From: Wurfbainia villosa
Lineage: Eukaryota > Streptophyta > Magnoliopsida > Zingiberales > Zingiberaceae
Assembly: GCA_025175895.1 (NCBI GenBank)
Contig: CM045989.1
Span: 128,291,272-128,355,271 of the forward strand
Length of the DNA stretch: 64,000 bases
Reading direction: 5' to 3'
The notes beneath the pieces were generated by a model. The model was given only the letters and a program-made list of their open reading frames with translations, did not search any database and was not told the origin of the DNA. The translations under genes were made by a program, and so were the position numbers. Each line of letters starts with the position of its first letter. The first letter of the stretch is position 1. This document shows, one piece after another, positions 22,352-33,557 of this stretch.

Positions 22352-22828
22352 CTACTTGAGAAGATAGTTTATTACGACTCCCACTAGGACAAACCCTAGT
22401 GCAGTTGTAATCATTTCTAGTCCTATCTTCCTTGGCCTTATTAGGGTACTCTCAGGCTGGCCAGTAAGTTGACTGTTTGTAGAACCCTCTACATTCTTCT
22501 CGAGGCGAGTTACCACAGGATTCTCTTGAACCTTGTGCTCCAGTAGTTCCCAGCACAGCTCAGCATAGGTTATCCGCCCTTCGTAACGGCCCCACACGTG
22601 GTGTGCAACTACCATGAACTCATTTGGCAGGGAACGGACCAAGGCCCATATCTTATAATTGTCCAGTAACGGAAACTCTTGCCGCTCGAGTCTCCTAAAA
22701 AGACAATCGAGCCTTCTCATGTGTCTGATGACCCCACCGTCTGGTTTATAAACTATCTCTTCAATAGCTTCCCTTAATCGGTTTCGTGACACATCACGAC
22801 GGGTCATGGTGGTCATCGTCCGTGCCAT
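22352..22828 (-). CDS. Element G Gag-like small protein with hydrophobic C-terminus
   Basis: An intact frame of 158 codons starts with ATG at 22828, in the gag position about 520 bp after the primer site. Residues about 18-110 (REAIEEIVYK, HMRRLDCLFRRLERQEFPL, WALVRSLPNEFMVVAHHV) resemble the helical UBN2-type Gag segment seen in copia elements more than a gypsy capsid. There is no zinc knuckle. Residues about 138-157 (MITTALGFVLVGVVINYLLK) are strongly hydrophobic and could be a membrane segment at the extreme C-terminus. It lies in the same transcript direction as the Pol pieces. The role is unknown; it could be a captured frame or a rearranged Gag. Family assignment is from memory and weak. 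Confidence 0.55.
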   Translation of the reverse strand: MARTMTTMTRRDVSRNRLREAIEEIVYKPDGGVIRHMRRLDCLFRRLERQEFPLLDNYKIWALVRSLPNEFMVVAHHVWGRYEGRITYAELCWELLEHKVQENPVVTRLEKNVEGSTNSQLTGQPESTLIRPRKIGLEMITTALGFVLVGVVINYLLK

Positions 22829-22971
22829 CTGAAATTGAAATAATTGAAGTCAGTACCAAAACCGACCAACCCGTACGAAACTGGCTTAATTCAATTCAGA
22901 TGAGCATAGACCTTACAAATAATTACGAAAATCAATTTTCGTAACAAGAATTTATTTTATTTATTTATTTA

Positions 22972-23012
<41 letters not shown>

Positions 23013-23351
23013 GTGTAATTAAACTAAGGCTAGCATAAGGTCGTTTTAAGCTTCATTCATGTTCCCATGCATAAGTTAATCTTAAGGTATTTTACATCAT
23101 GCCAGAACAAGCAAAAGGGTATCCTATTTTCATGCATATTTAAGCTAGAAACATTTCCTATTATTCATGAACAAGCATAAGGTAAAGGCATTTTATAATC
23201 AAGCTAGAGGCACTTTATATCATACATGAACTAAATAATCTAAAGGCATTTTATATCATACATGAATAAAATAAGCTAAGTTAGAGTAGACATAGAATTC
23301 TTACTTGGAGCGGCAGGATTTGGAGCTTGATGTGTGTGTAGTGGAAAGGCA
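22829..23351 (-). other. Element G leader with (AT)n tract
   Basis: AT-rich sequence between the primer site and the Gag-like start. It has an (AT)15 tract at 22981-23010 and loose repeats of AGGCATTTTATATCATACAT (23180-23270). No gene is seen. Confidence 0.7.
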
Positions 23352-23368
23352 GATCCGCTCTGATACCA
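23352..23368 (-). other. Element G primer binding site
   Basis: - strand TGGTATCAGAGCGGATC, initiator-Met type, three bases inside the LTR. Confidence 0.88.
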
Positions 23369-23371
23369 ACC

Positions 23372-26300
23372 TGTCACGCCCGCCCTTCCGGGACCCTAAA
23401 TGTCCGGAGAGGCGGCGCGTGACGCGACCATTCATACATTACATACAGCGGAAGACTTTATACATACTTCTTAATTCTCACAGCGGAAGACTTTAGACAT
23501 ACTTCTTAATACTTTTTTTTTGTTTTTCTTTTAAACATAAACATGCATTAACACATATATACATATATATATACATACTTCTTCTTCTTAGCATAGAGTA
23601 TGCTTCATAGCGTGGATAGATACTTCTTCTTACTTCTTCTTTACTTCTTCTTCTTAACATAGAGCATGCATCATATATGCAGATACTTAGTGCTTAGTAA
23701 ATTAATAACATCATCATCATGAGGAGACATAAGTGAGGACATGAATAGACATCTTCATCATAGGTAAACATGTTTAGACCTAACGGATCTTCTCCACCAT
23801 GCCACTACCACACACATTGGCCCCTCCTGCTGCTCCCTTTAGTTTATCCATCCCTTACCCTTATCTGCAGTACGAGGGAAAGATAAACTATAAGCACATA
23901 GGCTTAGTAAGATCCTGTCCTACTCACTAAAACCATACATTATCATTAATCATGCAGCATTCACAACATAGAAGCAATATAACATGTAACATACTTGGTG
24001 TCATCAACTTAACATGTAACATAAGTAACGTAAGTGAAATATATCATGGATCACCGTATCATCAACATAACTTGTAATGTATCTAACGTAAACATGTAAA
24101 CATTCATAGCATATCATAAAACATAACTTTCATAACATATAACTTAACATTCTTGGCATATCGTTTAACATAACATGTAACTTAACAATCATGGCATATT
24201 ATTTAACATAACATGTAACTTAACAATCATGGCATATTATTTAACATAACATGTAACTTAACAATCATGGCATATCATTTAACATAACATGTAACTTAAC
24301 AATCATGGCATATCATTTAACATAACATGTAACTTAACAATCATGGCATATTATTTAACATAACATGTAACTTAACAATCATGGCATATTATTTAACATA
24401 ACATGTAACTTAACAATCATGGCATATTATTTAACATAACATGTAACTTAACAATCATGGCATATCATTTAACATAACATGTAACTTAACAATCATGGCA
24501 TATCATTTAACATAACATGTAACTTAACAATCATGGCATATTATTTAACATAACATGTAACTTAACAATCATGGCATATTATTTAACATAACATGTAACT
24601 TAACAATCATGGCATATTATTTAACATAACATGTAACTTAACAATCATGGCATATTATTTAACATAACATGTAACTTAACCATCATGACATACATATGCA
24701 AGATGCTTTTGAAAACATATATGCTAGGTACGTAAATATAAATCTCAACATATTTGGGCCCGACATTGTACCACTTCTTCATTATCATAGCGCGCATCCC
24801 TAAATAGGCCCGAGGTAGCAAGTCTCGAACCTAATAGGTTTCTAGGCCCGAGTCTTATTCCATCGACCTAGGGGCAATCGTCATAGCGTAGAAGCCCATC
24901 CTAGGCCCGAGTCTTACTCCATCGACCTAAGGCATCTTGGAGCCCATCCCGTACTAGGCCCGAATCTTATTCCATCGACCTAGGGGCAATCATACATAGA
25001 AGCCCGTCCTAGGCCCGAGTCTTATTCCATCGACCTAGGGCATCTTAGGAGCCCATCCCTTCTTGGACCTCGTTAAGGTCTTGGTACAAGCCATGCAGAA
25101 GGTAAAATACTTATATGCTTACTTTACTACATGTCTTAGTAACATAGCATAGCATACTTCGTTTCATAACACATCATGCTTCATTTCATTTACATAGCGT
25201 AGCATACTTCATTTCATACACATCATGCTTCATTTCATTAACATAGCATAGCATACTTCATTTCATACACATCATGCTTCATTTCATTTTCATAACATGG
25301 CATAATTCATTTCATACACATCAGGCTTCATTTCATTTACATAGCATGGCATACTTCATTTCATAACAACATATCCTATTTCATTAACATAGCATGGCAT
25401 CCTTTATTTCATAACAACATAACTGATTTCATTAACATAACATAGCATACAATTCATGGTATGAACTTCATTGTACCCTAAAGAGGTCAAAGGTGGCCGA
25501 ATGGCCCTTATAGGCTTTTTAGGGTTTAGACCTTAATCCTAATTCAAGTGACATACATATGCATACAAATTCCATAAAATTCATGGTATGAACTTCATTG
25601 TAACCTAAGAACCAAAGGTGGCCGAATGGTCCATGTAGGGCCTTTAGTATTAACTTTTGACCTAATCCCCTTTTAAAACTTAACCTCATCATATAGTTAC
25701 AAAACATAGTATGAAACTTCATTGAAACCCTATAGTGGGGTTTGGCCGAATAGAACTATAGTGTTCATTAGGGTTAGCTTTTGTTCTAACCCACTTTAAG
25801 CCCTAAAATCATCATCTAGTTCCCATAATATGGCATGGAACTTCATTGAAACCCTAAAAGTAGGGTTTGGCCGAATAGAACTATAGTGTTCATTAGGGTT
25901 AGCTTTTGTTCTAACCCACTTTAAACCCTAACATCATAATCTAGTTATAAAACATAGCATAAACATAGCATAGAGCTTCTTTGAGACCCTAGTTCATGAC
26001 TTGGCCGAATGGGTCATGGAGGCCTCTAGAGTTAGATCTTTATCCTAATCCCTATAACATGCTAACATCATCACTTGTAGCAAAAACAAGATATAACTTC
26101 AATAAAACACCAACAAAACCCATGTTGGCGAATGGTTCATAGGGTTTCTAGGTTAACTTTGACCTAATCCGTTTAAGCCCTAACATCGTCATCTAATTAC
26201 AAAAGCATGGCATACAACTTCATGGAAACCCTAGATCATATCTTGAATATAACAATATAGATTTCCTTTATAAAACGTCAACCCAAGCTACTAGTATGCA

Positions 26301-26786
26301 GGTGAGGGATACTTACATCCTTAGCTTTGCTTGGGGTGGGGAAGATAACCTAAAGAAGATCAACACTTAGCCTTCTCTAGCTTGGATAGGATTCGGCCAA
26401 AAGAGGGAATGTAGAGGAAAAGCCTTAGGATTTTGGTGAGAAGGGAGGAAGAAGAAGAGAGGAAGTAAACAATTTCAATCTTCCCTCTTCTTTATAAAGG
26501 GAGGAGGAAGAGAAGTTCCTCTTTTCTTTTCTATGCCTCTTCATTTACCCTTAGTCCCATTTATCTATAGTTCCCCCCCTTCCTTAATCATACAATCCTA
26601 TTGGGCTTATGGTTAGTGGGTACATCTATAGGGCTTGGCTATCTCTAGAGGTCTGGAGTTCAATTCCTAGGTCTTGTATCCATTTTTGGCTTATTTTCTT
26701 TTGTTTTGGAAAAAGGCCTACATAAAGCCCATTATCATCAAGCCAAAAATTCTTGTAAAATTGCTAGGAATTTTACGGGCGTTACA
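23372..26786 (-). repeat. Element G 5' LTR
   Basis: Nearly identical to 16841-20211. TATA-like CTTTATAAAG is at 26490-26499. Several single-base losses cluster at 26080-26290. It is followed by the duplicated atata. Confidence 0.92.
24150..24690. repeat. 38-bp minisatellite in G 5' LTR, about 14 units
   Basis: Same unit as at 17620, without the truncated copy and with about two more repeats. The arrays have changed length since the two LTRs were copied from one template. Confidence 0.9.
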
Positions 26787-26791
26787 ATATA

Positions 26792-26928
26792 TGCCGAGCA
26801 GCAGACGCAGGAGCAGCGATGGTATGATCATAGCTCCTATACATAGGCAGAGTTTATAGGCTTATGGGAGCACTTCCAGAGGGTCGAGGACTTCTACGAT
26901 GAGGCCCGTATTTACTTTCAAGAGGAGG
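26792..26928 (+). pseudogene. Element F second frame, middle piece
   Basis: Continues from 16840 in the same frame: AEQQTQEQRWYDHSSYT, a TAG stop, then AEFIGLWEHFQRVEDFYDEA. It is Gln/Glu-rich and helix-like. It is cut at 26928 by element C. Two separate insertions fall only 137 bp apart in F. Confidence 0.55.
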
Positions 26929-28082
26929 TGTAGGGGATCGCTACGGCCGGCTAGAGGGGGGTGAATAGCCCTTTTCGTTTGGATGCCGGTATTTGCTCGT
27001 CTACAAAACTAATTAGCGCAAGCGGAAGACTAATAAAGACAAGCAAATAGAAATACGAGAAAACAAACGCTAATAAAGAATGTAACGTGGTTCACGGCTA
27101 CGCCGCTAATCCACGGTCCCCGATTCGTCCTCGGTGAATCACTCCGCTAAACCAATCCACTAGATGGTCTCTCCTTTGCACCAAGCTAGGTGGAGGTAAC
27201 CTTTACAATCAAGATCACTCTTCTTACAAATAGAATGGAGTAAAAGCGAGTAAGAAGAGTTTAGAGCTTGTGGGGCACTAGGAAGATCACTTAGAGCATA
27301 AGCATTAGCCTCTCAAAGGCTTACACCCTCTCTTTTTATAGAGAGGGCTGATTTCTTCCCATTGCTAACGGCCTCCGAACACGTCGGATCCCGCCCGTTG
27401 TAGTCCAACGGAACTCTTGGCAGTCGACTGATGGACCTCATCAGTCGACTGCTGCCTCCGTAGTCGACTGCCCAGTCGGCTACGAACGATTCTATGGCCG
27501 AAACCCTATTAAACGGTGGTGATGCAGCCGATCGGTCGATGGTCTTGGCAATGATCGCCCACGATGGCGATCACGCTGGCATAATCCGGGCCGATCAGAT
27601 ACGGTCGAACTACACTCGACTGGGCGATCGGCGCCATGACATGGCAATGGCCGATCGTGTCGAAAACCCATCCGACACTTGGCCAAATGGCCAAGTTTCA
27701 CCTAAGAGCTACCCTTCCCGGTTACAATCGCCACTCTCATCTCTGAGTCCTCGCGCCAAGTTCTCTTCGTTCTCGGCCACGCCCCTGATCAGCGACGGCT
27801 GCAATGCTCCTTCACGCCTCTTGCCTCAAGTCTACTTCCTCCGGCTTCACTCCAAGCTTCTCGTCCGGCGGTCCCTCGGATGCTCCAAGCGCACGGCTTC
27901 CGCAAAGCTATCCTTCACCGACTCAAGGCACGAGTCATGAGATGTGAAACTCGCCACGGCTCCATGTGCGGATTACTAAGTCCTGCACGACTTCAACGCA
28001 CATATCACATCAACATATCAAACTAACTTAAACCCTTTGCCACACCATCAAAACCATATTACGGCAAGAGATTGCTCTAACA
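26929..28082 (-). repeat. Element C 3' LTR
   Basis: + strand TGTAGGGGATCG...GCTCTAACA. TATA is at 27332-27341 (- strand CTATAAAAAG). CAGTCGACTG palindromes are at about 27422 and 27442, with half sites nearby. A deletion-rich patch at about 27715-27830 makes it about 40 bp shorter than its partner. Confidence 0.9.
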
Positions 28083-29377
28083 ATCTCCCCCTTTTTGATG
28101 TGTGGCAATCCGTTTAAGTTAGGTAAAAACATTTGATATAAATTTTAAGGTAAGAAAGGCATGTAAAGATAAACATGATTTAGCAACATGCAACTCCCCC
28201 TTAATCCATGAAACTCTCTATGCAAATTTTCTCCCCCTATCATATATTTCTCCCCCTAAAATAATTAACTTAAACATAATTATTTCTCCCCCTTTGACAC
28301 CATCAAAAAGATTAACACAAAGTTATAAGCTCATGGCATCAAGTATAATGGAGGGAAAATACCAAAAGCATGATTAAAATCTGAAATCAGAAAATTGCAG
28401 GCTGATTTTCAGGTGAGCATTCGTCTGCTATCAGGATGTCAGTCGACTGGAACAATTGATTCCGAAATTCTGATTTTCTGGACAAATTTCAGAAATGCAT
28501 TAAAAATTCCAGAAAATCCGAAAAATCATGAAATTTGAGGAGCATATTTCTATTAAGTATATCTATCAAGGAAAAATAGTTTTTCATGAAAAATCATTAT
28601 ATTTTCTGAGATTTGCCAAAAATCCAAACACTTGAAAAACCACTAGTTTTTGAGCATGTTAGTATCCATTTTAACACCTAGTCTTGCTTTGAATTGTTCC
28701 AAAACATGAATACATAGATTTTAGATTAAAGAATTGTTTTGAAAACATATGAAATATCCAACCATGATCTTTGGGCAATATGTCTATGAATTAAACATAA
28801 GCCTTCCCCATGATTGGTCTATTATTGCTATTTTGATACTTTAAATGACCATCTAAATGCCATAGGCATTAGTGGACATATGTATCATCCTAATATCTCA
28901 CCCATGCTAAGTTTGCAATCAAGTTAGCCTATAGTAAGTGTGAGATGCATCCTAGGGGGTATTTGTATATACTTAACCAATATATTCATGCAATTCTATC
29001 ATGGTTAAGTATCAACCTAACAACCTACATGATCATAATGACATATATGATTTAATTTCACATTATGATCATGAAATGCATGTTTTCATCAATTTATAAC
29101 CATGCATTAGGTAATATGTGATGATAATAAACAAATTATCACCTAAAGCATGATTTAAACCTATTTCTCATGATGATGTGCCCAATATCATAAATCATAA
29201 ATCATGATTGTACATATGTGTAACAATTACATTAATCATTATGATTTAAGCATTATTACCTATTTATGGGCACGTTATCATCACCCAACACTATCTAAAA
29301 AATGTTGTCCCGTCATCCTAAGTCAACCAAAATATGATATAGGTCAATTCCATATGGTTGACTACCCTAGGGGTTTT
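28083..29377 (-). other. Element C polypurine tract and 3' noncoding region
   Basis: The tract is at 28083-28098. The rest is AT-rich and gene-free. Positions about 28650-29400 closely match 8575-9300 of element B. A CAGTCGACTG lies near 28441. Confidence 0.75.
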
Positions 29378-31108
29378 CTAACCCTTAAGGATGGATTTTG
29401 GAACCCAAAATAAGTTCTTTCCTATTGGGTTCACTAAGTATTTCTTGGGGATCCATTTTCTAGCTATTATCTTCTTCTTATCTTGTCCCCTAGCTATAAG
29501 GCATTTATAGGCCTTTTCATTTTTCTTTTCCTTGTAGCATAGGCCCTTTTTGTTGAAACTAGCTCTTTGGCTCCCTAAAATCATATTCAATGTGTTGGAG
29601 CCAATTGTGAATTTCTCTAGGGCTTTGGTTAAATAATCTACCTTTTACCTTAAGGCCCTATTTTCATTTATACATGCATCACTAACATCTAATGGCACAT
29701 AAAGGTCATGTGAGCATGCATCATTTAAGCTAGAAGAAATATTATCATTTAAGCATGCATTTTCTAGCTTATTTTCCAATGCCTTAATTTGATTAAGCAT
29801 GCTTTTATTTTTCGTTTTCATCCCAAATAAGTCCTTAGTTAAACTAGAAATTATGGAAACTATTTTCTTAGGAGAGGCTTTCGTTACCATAGTTTCCATG
29901 TCCTCTTCTTCTTCAGATGATGAGGATGTAGAAGCTCCCCCTTCATTTGAGCTCTCCCCACTTGAGCTTGATCTTTCATTTTCGGATGAAGAGCAATCCA
30001 AGTCATCAAAGGCCATCAAGGCCAAATTGGTGACAAAGGCATTCTCCTCATCCGATGATGATGAGGAGGATGAGGATGGGTCATCCCAAGTCCTTGCCTT
30101 GAGAGCTTTGGCCTTTCCTTTTTCCTTTGTCTTCTTCTCCTCTTCCTTTTTCTTCTTGCTCCCCTTTTTCTTCTTCGTTTCTTCCTTCCTTTTCTTTTCT
30201 TCTTTGCTCTTGTTTAGGAGAGGACAATTGTCCCTTATGTGCCCCTCTCCTTGGCAATTGTAGCATATGACCTTCCCCCTTGGTCTTCTATTCCTATCAT
30301 AAGATTTATCAAATCTAAAATTCTTAAATGCACGTCTTACCTTCCTTACCATGTAGGCTTCTTCCGTGCTATCCATGGAGGAGGAAGACGCTTCTTCATC
30401 GGAGGAGGAGGAGATCTCTATCTTCTTCTTCCCTTTATTTGCCAACAAGGCTACTCCCCTTGAATTTTGGACTCTAGGCTCTTCTTGTATACCTTCAAGC
30501 CTTGTCTCATGAAGCTCCATGGTTGAAAAGAATTCCTCCAAGGTGCTCACTTCTAGGTTCTTGGAGATATAAAATGAGTCCACCATGGAGCTCCATTTTA
30601 AGGACCGGGGAAAGGCATCTATGGCCTTCATTACCATATCCCGGTTTGATAGCTTCTCACCTACACTTGTTAGCCCAATTAAAATTTCTTTAAACCTAGA
30701 GTGTAGTGAGGTTACCTTTTCTCCCTTTTCTAGTTTTATATTGGATAGTTGGGAGCGGAGGAGGTCTCTCCTTGCTAGCTTGGCCTCGGATGTGCCTTCA
30801 TGGAGTTCTATAAGCTTCTCCCACATCTCTTTGGCGCTAGCACATTCTCCGATCCGGTTGATCTCTTGTTGGGGGAGCACATTGAAAAGATGATGTTTGA
30901 CTTATGAATTTGCAAGGTGCTCTTCCCTTTGCCTTTTGGTCCACCTAGATTTTTCTATTGGTTTCTCTTCTTCATCCCTAGGCAAAACGAAACTGGATTC
31001 CATTGTAATCATTATATCAAAATCCGTTTCGAAAAATACCTCCATTCGCTTCTTCCACCAAGCGAATTCTCCTTCAAACTTCGGAGGAAGAATGTTGGAG
31101 CCGGCCAT
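29378..31108 (-). pseudogene. Element C gag pseudogene (SIRE type)
   Basis: One continuous frame from ATG at 31108 to 29378 is broken only by two stop codons: TAA at 30902-30904 (after EEHLANS) and TAA at 29645-29647 (after NENRALR). The domain order is the same as in element B: N-terminal MAGSNILPPKFEGEFAWWKK, UBN2-like segment, CCHC knuckle CYNCQGEGHIRDNC, Lys-rich and Ser/acidic stretches, and tail MNMILGSQRASFNKKG. Its frame is intact where B has a frameshift, so the two copies decayed independently. No pol follows. Confidence 0.88.
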
Positions 31109-31155
31109 TTTGAAAATTGCTTGTTGTGGCGGTTAGTCCTCGACAAGCTTTCCTT

Positions 31156-31168
31156 GGCTCTGATACCA
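31156..31168 (-). other. Element C primer binding site
   Basis: - strand TGGTATCAGAGCC, two bases inside the 5' LTR. Confidence 0.9.
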
Positions 31169-31170
31169 CT

Positions 31171-32365
31171 TGTAGGGGATCGCTACGGCCGACTAGAGGG
31201 GGGTGAATAGCCCTTTTCGTTTGGATGCCGGTATTTGCTCGTCTACAAAACTAATTAGCGCAAGCGGAAAACTAATAAAGACAAGCAAATAGAAATACGA
31301 GAAAACAAACGCTAACAAAGAATGTAACGTGGTTCACGGCTACGCCGCTAATCCACGGTTCCCGATTCATCCTCGGTGAATCACTCCGCTAAACCAATCC
31401 ACTAGATGGTCTCTCCTTTGCACCAAGCTAGGTGGAGGTAACCTTTACAATCAAGATCACTCTTCTTACAAATAGAATGGAGTAAAAGCGAGTAAGAAGA
31501 GTTTAGAGCTTGTGGGGCACTAGGAAGATCACTTAGAGCATAAGCATTAGCCTCTCAAAGGCTTACACCCTCTCTTTTTATAGAGAGGGTTGATTTCTTC
31601 CCGTTGGCCGCCATCAGCCCTTGGCGATCATTGCCTCCGGCCTCCGAACACATCGGATCCCGACCGTTGTAGTCCAACGGAACTCTTGGCAGTCGACTGA
31701 TGGACCTCATCAGTCGACTGCTACCTCCGTAGTCGACTGCCCAATCGGCTACGAACGGTTCTGTGGCTGAAACCCTATTGACCCGATCGATGCCTTGTGA
31801 TCGTGATAGTCTTGGCGATCGATTGCCCACGTATGGCGATCGGCTGCACAATCCGATCGATCGTATACCGGTTGAACTACACTGACTAGAGCGATCAGCC
31901 ATGACATAGCGATCGGCGGTGTCGGGAAAACCCATCCGACACTTGGCCAAATGGCCAAGTTTCACCTAAGAGCTACCCTTCCCCGGGTTACAATCGCTCA
32001 CTCTCATCTCTCGGAGTCCCTCACCTTCGAAGTTCTCTTCGTTCTCGGCCACGTCCCTCGGCAACATCAGGCGCACGGCTCTGCAATGCTCCTTCGCATC
32101 TCTTGCCTCGAAGTCTACTTCCTCCGGCTTCACTCCAAGCTTCTCGTCCGGCGGTCCCTCGGATGCTCCAAGCGCACGGCTTCCGCAAAGCTATCCTTCA
32201 CCGACTCAAGGCATGAGTCATGAGATGTGAAACTCGCCACGGCTCCATGTGCGAATTACTAAGTCCTGCACGACTTCAACGCACATATCACATCAACATA
32301 TCAAACTAACTTAAACCCTTTGCCACACCATCAAAACCATATTACGGCAAGAGATTGCCCTAACA
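31171..32365 (-). repeat. Element C 5' LTR
   Basis: + strand TGTAGGGGATCG...GCCCTAACA, paired with 26929-28082. TATA is at 31574-31583. Palindromes CAGTCGACTG are at about 31691 and 31711. Confidence 0.9.
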
Positions 32366-32370
32366 AGAGG

Positions 32371-32586
32371 ATGCCCGACGCCAGGAGGAGGCCACCTACC
32401 GCCAGGAGATGCGGCAGCATATGCTTGCCCAGCAGGCATAGTGGGCCCGGGAGGAGGAGCACAGAGTGGTCGCTGCATCCACCATCTCTCAGATTGACCA
32501 TATGTACATGTGGCATCAGCGGCTTTGCACCAGGTTTTCTCAAGAGCTTGACATGTCGAGACTACCAGACTTCCCGCCTCGACCAT
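32371..32586 (+). pseudogene. Element F second frame, last piece
   Basis: After element C the frame continues with ARRQEEATYRQEMRQHML, then an in-frame TAG, WAREEEHRVVAASTISQIDH and DMSRLPDFPPRP before a TAA. It is rich in Arg, Glu and Gln and probably a coiled coil. It lies between the Gag-like gene and the 3' LTR, where pol or an env-like gene would be expected, but shows no enzyme motif. I do not recognise it. Confidence 0.55.
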
Positions 32587-33546
32587 AATATTAGACGTAC
32601 TGTTTCATATAAGTCTGGAGGGGACCCCAAATTTTATTTTGTTTCTAGTAGTAATTTCTTTCTTGGTATTTGCATTATTGTTAGTATTCATTTATTCATG
32701 CATAGGTTGTTGATTTTCTTTCAGTAATTAGTTTTTGCTATCTATAAGCTACCTCAGTAGTATTTTTAAAGTTACTTACATGAGTTGTTCCCATAGGTAG
32801 CTTAACTTCATTTATCTCATGGTATTTTATTTTATTTGCTCTAATGAATGTTCTAGACTTACACTGGTTAGCTTTTATTTTTACACCTACACATGTTGAA
32901 CATTCTGAAAGGGAGAATCTAGTATGTACCTAGTTATGATTCATCTTAGTAGTCCAGTACTTTGGAATCCATTGGTGACTCTAGGTTTAGCATTTTAGTT
33001 ACTGGAGATGCTCGGATTGCGTAAGGCCATTCGGAAAAATCAAAATCCCAGTGAGCAGAAAAATAAAAGAGAAAAAAAAAGAAGAAGAGAGAGAGAAATG
33101 ATAGAAAAGAAAAAAGAAAAATATATAAATATTATGAGGGATAAAAAAACAGTTGTCGTGGGTGAAAATGGTGAGGTGCCCCTTTAAGACCGAGTTAGGT
33201 TACTGGACAAACACCTACTAATATCTCTCAATACCGAGCACACCTTTGAGACTTTGTGCTAGATCTAGGGAACGACCCTCGCTTTAGGCAGGTAAGTGCC
33301 TAAGAGCCGGAGACCTTAGGAAAGCTATAGGATGACAACTTAACTCACCATGGAACTAGTATCCCCTAAGAATGATTAGCTTAGCACGAGCACGAGGAGC
33401 TAACTTAGTGAATTTCGAGAATATATTTATTTTTCTTTGATTGCAAATACCACTTGATATATTTAATTAACATGCTAAGTATGGAACAATATCTTTTTAA
33501 AACTTCATGGCACTGAGGTTTGCTTGAGGACAAGCAAAGATTCAAG
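32587..33546 (+). other. Element F 3' noncoding region
   Basis: AT-rich, with a purine-only run (33058-33125, GA-rich) and GTGAGGTGCCCCTTTAAGAC near 33170. It ends with TTTGCTTGAGGACAAGCAAA (33519-33538), a motif typical just before the 3' LTR of Tat-like elements. No gene is seen. Confidence 0.65.
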
Positions 33547-33557
33547 TCTTGGAGAAG
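33547..33557 (+). other. Element F polypurine tract (decayed)
   Basis: TCTTGGAGAAG directly before the LTR start TGATGTG. It looks like a mutated form of the usual GTGGGGGAG tract. Confidence 0.6.

Larger units (their letters stand above)
16841..26786 (-). mobile_element. Element G: young, deleted Tekay-like chromovirus (Ty3/gypsy)
   Basis: A 9.9-kb element with LTRs of 3371 and 3415 bp. The target duplication is perfect: atata at 16836-16840 and 26787-26791. The primer site is TGGTATCAGAGC. The interior is only 3.16 kb. In element sense it holds a short unusual Gag-like frame, an RNase H piece, integrase pieces and an integrase C-terminus with a chromodomain-like end; protease and RT are missing. 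The LTRs are nearly identical outside a 38-bp minisatellite and a patch of small deletions at about 26080-26290, so insertion was recent and mobilisation was probably in trans. Confidence 0.9.
26929..32365 (-). mobile_element. Element C: second gag-only SIRE-like copia element
   Basis: A 5.4-kb element with LTRs of 1154 and 1195 bp, the primer site TGGTATCAGAGCC and tract AAAAAGGGGGAGAT. Flanking bases ggagg and agagg match at four of five. The interior (3.09 kb) has gag and noncoding DNA only, as in element B. B and C are diverged copies of one family. Confidence 0.9.

Noticed and set aside
24150..24690. Regular 38-bp repeats that could suggest a CRISPR array
   Set aside because: The units are head-to-tail without unique spacers, inside a plant LTR, with no cas genes.
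26600..26680. A tRNA gene in the G LTR
   Set aside because: Box-like words are present but the arms do not pair into a cloverleaf. Kept only as a low-confidence tRNA-like segment.
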